From NCBI GenBank assembly GCA_006503475.1, contig RSEH01000383.1:1-30475 (forward strand): a stretch of DNA of 30,475 nt, in the 5' to 3' direction. Shown piece after piece: positions 1-7,907 of this stretch. The position numbers and the translations under genes were made by a program. The notes beneath the pieces were generated by a model that worked only from the letters and a program-made list of their open reading frames with translations, did not search any database and had not been told where the DNA came from. This DNA is from Stentor roeselii (Eukaryota > Ciliophora > Heterotrichea > Heterotrichida > Stentoridae). Position 1 is the stretch's first letter. The number at the start of each line of letters is the position of its first letter.

Positions 1-2088
1 GTGGCATCTCTTATTCTTCTGACAGGGATTCTGTTCAAGAAACCAAGAAGTTTATGACTTCTGACATTGTCAAGGATTTCTTTATTGTTGATAGCTTCAA
101 CATACTTTCTCCATTTATCGAAAGCTTGCTTGGGTTTTCGTTTAAGAAGTCCATCCATTCTCTTGATAACTGCTCTAACCGCTGCCCAGCTATCTGAGCT
201 AATCAATACTTCAAAGCCTGAAGAAACAATTGAATCATCTGGCACCTCCAGTTTGAAAACAGCTACATCATCATAAGCACTTCCAGTAACGACTGAGAAG
301 TCATCAAACACGAAAGCTGCAGCATTTTCAGAGGCTTCAACCATATCTCGTATTTTATTCCATCGACACATCCTTCACATGAGGCATAAATAAAACCTTT
401 AGTTTCAAAAGGATTCAAAACGAGTCCTCCTTCAGGGAAGAAAGTGATGGTCACGTTTTCTGCATCAGCACAGAATTTAAAAGTCACAGTTTCATAAGGA
501 GAAACACTTCTTGGGTCTTGAGAGATAGAGACTTGGTAAGGCAGCGAAACTCCTGAGACCGGGATGAAGAAGGAGCTTCCATCAGGGATATCAACATTTA
601 TGTCAAAGGTGTAGATAGAGCTGACTTGAAGCTTAGTCTTCAGGTAAGTTCCGTAAAACTTGTCGAAGTCTTCATATGGTGTTTCCTTAATTGTCCAGAA
701 AATGTAGTACATGCCTTCAGGGCAATCAGAAGGTGCTCCAACCCAGAACTCAGCAGTGGGGTTGAAGGGTGTAAACTCCATCGTCACTCAATTTAATTTT
801 TCCTTCAACCTCATAAGATTCTACTTAGCAGTTAAAGTCACTGTATCAGTCAAAAGTGCATCAGAATCACTCACTTTACCATCTTCATAATTAACGGGTA
901 CAATCGAGAAGGTCCCGCTGTAAGTTCCAGAGTGATAATAATGACCTTTCCATCATTAACAAGGAAAGTGCTCACATAAACGATTTCAAATCCGAAGTAA
1001 GCTCCATTCAAGTTATCAAAAGAAATCGATGAAACATCCTCATTTTTTTCTCCATAAGCAACACAGAATTTTCTAGTCCAATAAGAAGCGTCTTGATATT
1101 CATAGTCTGTCAAGTTCATTTCCGAGATCGTCTTAGGACTGATCAAATCCTCGACAGTGAATGTGGCCCAGCTCTCACCATTGAACTCTTGAGCAGCAGT
1201 CAAGTTGAAAATGACGACGTTGTCAATCACAGGGCAACTGTTAGTTGAAAGGGTGACTTCAGCATCACCAAGGGTAAGTGAGCAAGTGACTGAGTCAGAG
1301 TTGTCGAAGTCCAGATTGTAAGGAGCTGGAAACATCAAGTGAAAGTTGCTTTCAGCTGTTGCACTCAGTGTCACGAAGGCCTCAACTGACAGAGAGTGGG
1401 TCTGAGAGTCTTTTGAGAATTCGGGGGTCGCGAAGTACACGTCGATGTTGTTTGAAATTGAAGAGTCGAAGGTCAAGTCAGATGATGAGGCTTGACTGCT
1501 GGTGAAGGTCATGTTCACGTCGGTCACGTACACACTCCAACTGCCTGATGATGAAGGGTTGTTCAGCTCGACTGCGAAAACGATGTCGGTTTCTGCTTCG
1601 TAGTCTTCTGATACTGTGTATTCTAACACCCAGTGATTTACTGAGTAGAAGTAACCGTCTTCAGCCCATAAGAACATTTCGTCACCGTAGTCCTCGAAGT
1701 TGTACACCTCGCCCAGGGCAGTATTATAATCAGCGTCTAAGGTAGTGTCAAGTTTTACTGTGAAAGTGTGGACTGATGAGAATCCTGGCACTGAGTTGCT
1801 TGTAGTAACTTTGAATGATTTAACATCTACGGTTTGGGCAATGACTGAGTATTTAGTGGTGTCAGAAACGATTTCCTCTGAGTCTCTGTTCACTGTCACA
1901 GTGACAGTTTGTTCACCTGTAGCGCTTGGAGTTAAGGCCACGTCTTTAATAATAGTGATTAATTCTCCTGCTGCCAGAGCTTGATTAAGGGTTACAGTCA
2001 ATACACCTCCATTAATTGAAACTGAATCGAATCTTAAATTGCACCAAGTATTGATATCGACTGTCAAGGTGCCAGATGCACCTTCATC
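1..2088 (-). pseudogene. 5'-truncated, frameshifted beta-rich surface-protein pseudogene
   Basis: Protein-like sequence runs on the minus strand from about 2088 to the window start, but not in one frame. The longest piece (2088-872) is Thr/Val/Ser-rich with alternating hydrophobic residues, typical of tandem extracellular beta-sandwich domains. It has no ATG at its head, only an in-frame TGA at 2089-2091. Frame breaks are seen near 932 (SGTYSGTFSIVPVNYEDG continues in a new frame), 822 (in-frame TAG after VTLTAK), about 768 (before NPTAEFWVGAP) and about 345 (MVEASENAAAFVFDDF resumes in a new frame). The last segment turns helical and basic (KQAFDKWRKYVEAINNKE ... LNRIPVRRIRDAT) and runs off the window. 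None of the breaks is cured by a 15-16 nt GT...TAG intron. I infer a decayed gene; the family name is unknown. A poor local assembly is the main alternative. Confidence 0.72.
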
Positions 2089-3177
2089 TCAAGTCCTTGA
2101 AATCTAATCATCTAGATACTATTTTAAATATGCAATAGGTTTGACTTTAAAATATTTTGATATCAGATTAGAAAATTATATGCGAAATTTAGGTTATACC
2201 CTTCATGAAAAATAATTTTCAAATGAATTAGTAAACTGTAGAGTAATCCTTGTAGTTTCATCTTCTATGGGACTATTTTGTTGGTATATTTTTAAATCCT
2301 TTAAATGAAGGTAATTTTATTCATCTTTATATAGATCAGGAATATTGCAGTGATTTTATTTTTGAAATAAGATCTAGGCTGAGTCTTAACCCTTTGAAAC
2401 TCAGATACATTTTCTATTTATAAATATCATTTACCAGCTTTCCATAGAGCATGTTTATGAACTGAAATTCAGCTGAGTTTATAATAGTTATAATCTGAAA
2501 CAGAAATTTTAATCTTGGGATATTTAGTAATGTAATAATATAGATTTAGTTTTAACTTTCATAATTTTTCCTAAGCATATGCCACAAAGTTTATAATTCT
2601 CGAAAATCATGAAAATATGATAAGTTGAATAAAAATTATCTGATGTTAAGGGACTATATAAAACAGTAAAATCGCTCTAAAATTAAATGATGAGCATGAT
2701 GGAGAGTTTAAATACTTTCATGTTGTAAAAAAATGCAGACTATTGTCTCCGAGTACTTTTTAACTTACTAAAATCATAGAAACAGTTCAGATGTACTATT
2801 TTATCAACATACTTAATTAAATTTAATATTATAACCCTTAAAGTTAAATATTTAGCTCCACATGTTCAAGATATTTTAAGAAGTAACTGAATGATGCTCA
2901 GCTAACCAACAAAAAGAGTTTAAGTCCTTATAATCGGTTTTGAAAAACAACCTCAAAAATATATAAAAATTCATATAAAGCATATCCAAAGTATAAACAT
3001 GCAAGGTGAAAAAATTAATAATTCATCAAAGATTCAAATGAAAATATTTGAAAAAGAACTTTCGAACACTTAGGCATTCTTTAGCAGTGAAGAAGACAGC
3101 TTACTATATTTTATATGAAGGGAAAGTACTCTTTCGAAACTGATAAAATTAAAATTAAAAGAAAGTCGACGGGAAAA
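2089..3177. other. AT-rich non-coding stretch
   Basis: No reading frame of protein-like composition is visible on either strand and all frames are stop-dense. I see no tRNA-like cloverleaf and no obvious tandem repeat. It separates two decayed coding relics and may itself be remnant sequence. Confidence 0.6.
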
Positions 3178-3760
3178 CTAAGAAAATATATAATTAGAGT
3201 TGAATAATTTAGCAAAAATTATGAATTTCCGATAAAAAAAAAATGAATTGTACTTCTTCACTGAATACTTAAGGTGCATCAAGACAGAAGATAATTTTTC
3301 TTTGCTCTGAAATATTATGAGAATAATCTGATGGATTTTATTGCATATGCAACAAAAAATTAAAGAAATAACAATTCTATCAATCAACTTAATGTTTTTC
3401 TTCAGAAATTTCATCGCTGGCATTCGCTTAATCAATAAGCTTGCCGTTACCCCTAAATAAACAGGCATGCCTGCAATATTATTTCCATATTCTGTATAGT
3501 TATTTTCAATAACAGTATATTTCCCAATATTCGGCTTAAAGTTGAACCATGTGATTCCTCTTCCATTTCTCTAATCAACGTTTTGTTAAATATCAGTCCT
3601 TACTAAAATATCAAAATTGCAACTAATCCAATTAGATGCTTCGAAGTAATTCCTCATCCATCTTCAACAATTTCATTATATAAAAAAATTGAATCATTCA
3701 CTATTAGTTTCATATTCCTTAGACACAAGTCTTCTCCATTTCTGAATGAAAAGTTGTTTT
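3178..3760 (-). pseudogene. Relic of a beta-helix (polymorphic-membrane-protein-like) protein gene
   Basis: On the minus strand a frame from about 3572 to 3411 reads NGRGITWFNFKP, then IENNYTEYGNNIAGMPVYLG. This is the pattern of Gly-Ile/Trp ... N-N ... Y-G-N-(D/N)-I-A seen in right-handed beta-helix surface proteins of ciliates and other protists. Further upstream (about 3699-3650), in another register, NDSIFLYNEIVEDG is followed by a TGA where a Gly or Trp codon would be expected and then GIT, which looks like an earlier coil of the same helix. Downstream, the open frame continues to 3178 as a Lys/Ile/Phe-rich tail that no longer looks like the family. Several stops separate the pieces, so this is called a broken remnant. 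Family assignment rests on motif recognition only. Confidence 0.5.
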
Positions 3761-3844
3761 TGAAGACTTAATTATTTATAACTACCCTGCAATTTGTTTT
3801 TCCTCTTCAGACATTCGTGATTTTGGTCTTTTATTGATTATAAA

Positions 3845-4441
3845 CTAGTTAAAGGGTTTCACTGGGTAAAGGTCTTTTTTACCTTCAAGGTTCTGATTCA
3901 AGAACTCTTCAAAGGAGTTTTCCATACTTCCCTGAAAATCCTGGAAAATCTTCCTATCCGCATCGATGATCTTCCTCTTGCCTACCCTGCCCGAGTTTCT
4001 ACTGATATTATCCCTGATATACTCGTGAAACTTGTTAGACTCTTCCCATTTCTCTAAAGAATAAACAGATCCAGTGGATTTGAGTCTTTTGGTCATATTT
4101 TTATTTGTGTTACGAATGTCTTCAATCTGTTTCAGTCGAAAGTTCTTGTTCAGAGACTTCATCGAAGCCACTTCAGTGATTTTTTTCTCGACTTTTCCTG
4201 CTTTCAAGTCTATTCGAAGCATTCTCTGCAATAAAGATTTATTTTCCGCATTGATCTGCTTTTCTCGTAGGTTCTTCACTCGACTCGTTGTGACTTTGTT
4301 CAGGTATTTTGATGATTTTGTCTTAGGACGGGAAGTATCGATTAAGGGTTTGATCGCTGAAATGCACTTGGAGAGTTTTTGGTCTTCTTTTTGTTTTAGG
4401 TATTCTTTGAAACTTGATTTGCAACTTATCAGGTTCCACAT
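3845..4441 (-). CDS. CFAP97/Hemingway (KIAA1430)-like domain protein
   Basis: 198 residues, basic and helical. Residues about 30-75 read KPLIDTSRP, then RVKNLREKQINAENKSLLQRM. This resembles the CFAP97/Hemingway domain, whose hallmark is a helix with an E-N-x-x-L-L-x-(K/R)-(I/M) core; proteins of that family are cilia and flagella associated. The remainder is Lys/Arg/Asn-rich with a more acidic C-terminus (FQDFQGSMENSFEEFLNQN). The ATG at 4441 is the first in frame after stops. The next gene on the same strand ends 293 nt upstream, in an AT-rich gap where I see nothing coding. An 18-nt GT...TAG segment overlapping the stop (3845-3862) would, if spliced, add about 20 residues including INKRPKSRMSEEEKQIAG before the next TAG; 18 nt is longer than every other intron here, so I kept the simple stop. 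The family call is moderate. Confidence 0.7.
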   Translation of the reverse strand: MWNLISCKSSFKEYLKQKEDQKLSKCISAIKPLIDTSRPKTKSSKYLNKVTTSRVKNLREKQINAENKSLLQRMLRIDLKAGKVEKKITEVASMKSLNKNFRLKQIEDIRNTNKNMTKRLKSTGSVYSLEKWEESNKFHEYIRDNISRNSGRVGKRKIIDADRKIFQDFQGSMENSFEEFLNQNLEGKKDLYPVKPFN

Positions 4442-4734
4442 TAAAAAATTATAAGATAGATTTGAATTTAATTAGGTTTTTTTGGCCTGGATATGAAAAA
4501 TAATGGGAATTAGAGTTGTTTTTAATTAAGTTTAATAGAGGAATTTTAACTAGTTTTCATAATAACTTTAGCCTTTAAAACTCTTCATTAAATATAGTCA
4601 TTTAAGGTTTTACCCAGAAAATTACAATTATTTGGACGTTTTATATTTTAGGGTTTAATTTATATGGAAATTAAGTCATTTAAAACTACTCTAAGAATGT
4701 TTCGCCATCTCAATATTACATAAATAAACTTTGG

Positions 4735-5250
4735 TCATTTAAACCTTTTATATAAGATTATTTTATCGGCTTTAGAAACCTTCGGTAGTTTTTTACATAA
4801 AATTCTTGTGATATTCGGTAACTTTAAAGGCTGAAAATTTGGGGTGGAAGTGTTTCCTTTGTTGTTGTGTGTGAAATTGAGAAATGGACTATCAGCGTAG
4901 CGAGGCAATCTCTTATTACTAAAAATTCTGGTGATTTTCTTTACTTTATCTGAAGGCAAGGTCAACGTTTTCCCTGATTTAAGATCAGTCAAAAAACCAT
5001 CTCTATCAATACGAGCCTTATACAAATTTTTCGACTTTTTCAGTCCTCCATCAATACACTCTAGTTTTTTCGCGTTTTCCTTCAAACTTTTGATTTTTTC
5101 AGCAGTCTTGTTCAAAACTCGAATGGGTTTGTAAAACTAAATAAAAACTACTTCTAAAACCTTGACAAAATTGCTAAATTTCACTTTGTTTTTCGGGTTT
5201 TCTTCATTTTCTTCTAGTAGCATGAAATAAAACTCGTCCAAATTAATCAT
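4735..5250 (-). CDS. Small basic protein, two exons
   Basis: Begins at the ATG complementary to 5248-5250 (MINLDEFYFMLLEENEENPK), runs 33 codons, then a 15-nt phase-0 intron (5137-5151) leads into FYKPIRVLNKTAEKIKSLKE and on to a TAA at 4735-4737, giving 166 residues. Without splicing there is an in-frame TAG and the second exon would lack an ATG. The first exon is acidic; the second is Lys-rich and ends LYKRFK. I do not recognise a family or motif. It is divergent from the coiled-coil gene starting at 5368, with 117 nt between the starts, which probably hold both promoters. Confidence 0.75.
5137..5151 (-). other. 15-nt spliceosomal intron
   Basis: Minus strand GTAGTTTTTATTTAG, phase 0, with the presumed branch A six bases from the 3' end. 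Its own TAG would stop translation if it were retained. Removing it joins ...FVKVLE to FYKPIRVL.... Confidence 0.8.
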
Positions 5251-5367
5251 TTTTATGAATCACTGAAAAATTTCAAATTAATCTCAAACCACTTAAAACA
5301 AATAAAACCTTGAAATCAATCTTGCTTTAAATCAAGAATTTCAAAACCTCTCATCGTGTAATTAAAA

Positions 5368-7143
5368 ATGTCAACGGATACAGAAGCCCTAGCAAACCTT
5401 TTAGAAGTCGCAGAAGGTAACAAAAACTTAGAACTCTTATTTTCCTTTCCTTTGCCTTACGACGTGGTTTTGAAGTACGAACTGATGCGAGAAAAGACTC
5501 TCAAAAAAGTTGGCCTTCCTCATTCTTCATCGAAGCTCTGGCGTCTTCAGAATGAAGCGAATCGAAAATTGAAACCGAAACCGAAACAAGAAGACCCTGA
5601 AGTCTCTACTCACGAGTTCATTGAACGACTTTCTGCAAGTCATGAAATGACGTTAAAATATGCAAGACTCATTGAAGAAACTGTTCAATCTATTGAAAAG
5701 TGCAGCTCAAAACTCAGTCAAATTTTGGATAACTCTTCTCATTCGTTTCCTTCGTTTTCGAAAGTTCAGGAACTTGAAATGATTTATTATAAGGATCTTA
5801 ACAAGTTCAGGGAAATGGACGTCGTTGAGATGAAAGTTCTTGAATTTCTTTCGAATCGGTTTTTTGATCGAGAAAAAGATATTTTTAAGACGCTTAATAG
5901 GGTTGAGGAACGGTTTGTTTATTATGAGAAAAATGTGCAGAATTTGCAGAGTCAGATTGAAAGCACGGTTCTTAAGAGTAGGAATGAAAAAGAGGAGAAT
6001 GAAGCAAGGGTCCAAGAATTATTGGCCACTTGTCACTCTTACTCAGAACAAATAGAAAAACTGAAACTTCAAAGTTCAGAGTCCTGGGAACATGAGCGAA
6101 AAATCATAAAAAACCAGCTGTGGGCAAGCTACGAAGAAAAAGTGAAAAACATGAACGAAAAGATGATGGAAACTTCGCTGCACATGGAAGCCCAAGTGAG
6201 TGAAATGAAACGCGACCTAGGCCACAAAGAGAAGAAAATAATAGAAAAATACAACGAAAACATCCTACAACTTGAAACCCAAATCATCGAACTCAAGCGC
6301 GAACTAACCATCAAAGACAAGAAACTCTCCGAAAACACGATCCAGACAGAATCTCAAATCCTCGAGTTAAAACGCGAATTTTCTCTAAAAGAAAAGAAAT
6401 TAATCGAAAAATTCACTGAAGAAACCTCATCTTTCACTTCAGAAATCAAAGAACTGAAAAGAGAGCTCAGCAAAAAAGAATCAGAACTCGAACTAAACTC
6501 ATCTAAACAAGTTTCATTAAAAGAAGAACTCGCCAGTCAAAAGCTCAGAAACAACGAACAAAGAGAAGAAATAAACAAATTAAAGGCAAAAACCACTGAC
6601 AAAGAACTGAACCAGCTCAAGTTAATGTTCAATGAACACAAAGAAGAACTCGCCCTGGCTAAGTCGAAATACGGCGACCTTCGTGAAGAGTTGATTCTTT
6701 ACAAATCCCAATGCGCGAACTATAAAGAAGAAAACACTGAACTCAAAAGTCTTTACTCGGACTCTTTAAGACTCAGAGAAACTTTTATCAAATTACAAGA
6801 AGTGCTTCATGAAATTTTTTTGAGGTACTCCAACTCGCATGAAGAGTGGCAACAGGAAAAGTGGAAAGATTCGCATGAAGATGAAATGGAAGAAGTCGTT
6901 AATGAAGTCGAGTTTCTTAAGTTTATGATATCGAAAATGGCAAATGATAACAATTGGCTCGTTGATCGACTCGCGGAACTTGGACAGGAAAATCAGAGGC
7001 TTAAGGATCAGAGTCCGAAGAAAAATGATATGATTAATGAACTCAAAGCTACCAGTAATGCTTTTAAAGGGTTTGAAAATGCTCGTAGTAAACTTTTGCA
7101 TCATTTTAATGATAGTAAAAGGGATGGGTCGTTAAACTACTAA
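5368..7143 (+). CDS. Long coiled-coil protein
   Basis: 591 residues. Residues 1-75 form a distinct N-terminal region (LLFSFPLPYDVVLKYELMRE, then SKLWRLQNEANRKLKPKPK). From about 90 to about 560 it is almost continuous Glu/Lys/Leu-rich heptad sequence. Between residues 272 and 380 four similar segments share an E-x-Q-(I/V)-x-E-(L/M)-K-R-(E/D)-(L/F) core, spaced 29, 25 and 29 residues, close to four heptads. A second acidic helical patch (HEDEMEEVVNEVEFLKFMISK) lies near 510-530. This is a structural coiled-coil protein; basal body, cortex or scaffold roles are possible, but nothing here fixes one. The ATG at 5368 sits in an A-rich context (aaaATG) and is the first in frame. No intron is needed. 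Confidence 0.85.
   Translation: MSTDTEALANLLEVAEGNKNLELLFSFPLPYDVVLKYELMREKTLKKVGLPHSSSKLWRLQNEANRKLKPKPKQEDPEVSTHEFIERLSASHEMTLKYARLIEETVQSIEKCSSKLSQILDNSSHSFPSFSKVQELEMIYYKDLNKFREMDVVEMKVLEFLSNRFFDREKDIFKTLNRVEERFVYYEKNVQNLQSQIESTVLKSRNEKEENEARVQELLATCHSYSEQIEKLKLQSSESWEHERKIIKNQLWASYEEKVKNMNEKMMETSLHMEAQVSEMKRDLGHKEKKIIEKYNENILQLETQIIELKRELTIKDKKLSENTIQTESQILELKREFSLKEKKLIEKFTEETSSFTSEIKELKRELSKKESELELNSSKQVSLKEELASQKLRNNEQREEINKLKAKTTDKELNQLKLMFNEHKEELALAKSKYGDLREELILYKSQCANYKEENTELKSLYSDSLRLRETFIKLQEVLHEIFLRYSNSHEEWQQEKWKDSHEDEMEEVVNEVEFLKFMISKMANDNNWLVDRLAELGQENQRLKDQSPKKNDMINELKATSNAFKGFENARSKLLHHFNDSKRDGSLNY
6181..6510 (+). repeat. Four ~25-29-residue coiled-coil repeats inside the coding region
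   Basis: Units begin at about 6184 (MEAQVSEMKRDLG), 6271 (LETQIIELKREL), 6346 (TESQILELKREF) and 6433 (FTSEIKELKREL); each is followed by a (K/I)-(D/E)-K-K-(L/I)-(S/I)-E stretch. Spacing near 28 residues keeps heptad phase, suggesting duplication of a four-heptad block. Confidence 0.7.
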
Positions 7144-7191
7144 TGTTTATAGTTAATTAAGAAGTCAAACTGATTCGAAATTTAAGATAAT

Positions 7192-7899
7192 ATGAAAGAA
7201 AATTTTGCAGAGATTTTGGAGAAAGTTAGTGAAAAAAATACTGCTCGGGTCAGGAATGGAATAAATCAAAGTCCTGTGGGAAAAGTAAGTTCAAATGATA
7301 GGTTTTCCAATTGTACTACCAAGTCGCAACTAGACCAATTCCGAAGATTTTCCAACAAACAAATCTACCTAAACATCGACCTGTCTGCCCACAAAGGTGC
7401 AGAAGCCCGTTTAAAAGAGCGAGAATTCTTCCACAACCTGACCCCTCCTCCAGGGAAGACCTACAAAGAAATAAAATCCCAACAACGTAAAAAAGACAAC
7501 AGCCACCTGATTCAAACTTTCGGAAACCAAAAAACCGGAATTCACGGCGAAGAGCTTCCAAAATTCAGAGAAAACCTTGAAGTCTTCATCAACCAAAACA
7601 ATTTCGACTTCCCAGACATGCTTCAGCCGGCCTTTTCCAGCAAGATAAAATATTTAAAAAAAGCGAACCTCGACATATCCGAGCCTCCAAACAAGCTTCA
7701 ATTTTCGCCTGAAAACTACAGAACAAAGAGCCAGTATCTTCGAGTTCGGGATAAAAACGTTGGAGCCTTGAAAAAATCAAAAGTAATGAAAAATCTTAAA
7801 TTTGAAGTTTTTTCAAAAAGGAAAAAAATCGGCTTTTTCTTTAAAGCTGCTCGAAATGGACGAATGATCAGGTCACGAGGGTTTATGTGTAATGATTAA
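7192..7899 (+). CDS. Basic protein of unknown function
   Basis: 235 residues, Lys/Arg/Asn-rich. I recognise no domain. Visible features are a proline-turn segment (FFHNLTPPPGKTYKEIKSQQ) near residues 80-100, a mixed region with FPDMLQPAFSSKIKYLKK near 140-158, and a strongly basic C-terminus (FSKRKKIGFFFKAARNGR). The ATG at 7192 follows an upstream stop and lies 48 nt after the coiled-coil gene. Its TAA at 7897-7899 is only 8 nt before the ATG of the receptor gene on the same strand. It is continuous without introns. Its codon use matches its neighbours, so I take it as a real gene. Confidence 0.75.
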   Translation: MKENFAEILEKVSEKNTARVRNGINQSPVGKVSSNDRFSNCTTKSQLDQFRRFSNKQIYLNIDLSAHKGAEARLKEREFFHNLTPPPGKTYKEIKSQQRKKDNSHLIQTFGNQKTGIHGEELPKFRENLEVFINQNNFDFPDMLQPAFSSKIKYLKKANLDISEPPNKLQFSPENYRTKSQYLRVRDKNVGALKKSKVMKNLKFEVFSKRKKIGFFFKAARNGRMIRSRGFMCND

Positions 7900-7907
7900 T
7901 AATAAAA

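Noticed and set aside
820-836. GTAGAATCTTATGAG (minus) as a 15-nt intron repairing the frame in the left pseudogene
   Set aside because: It ends GAG rather than TAG, lacks the A at -6, and splicing leads into a TGA seven codons later.
1-2088. Programmed ribosomal frameshifting (Euplotes-like) to explain the broken frames
   Set aside because: Only one of the four breaks lies at a stop codon, the shifts differ, and there is no start codon; decay is simpler.
2100-3170. Possible tRNA or structured RNA gene in the AT-rich gap
   Set aside because: No recognisable cloverleaf, TΨC-like box or GC-rich stem was seen by eye.
7316-7780. Antisense open frames over the basic protein gene
   Set aside because: Their composition mirrors the sense gene in a shifted frame, with no independent protein-like pattern.
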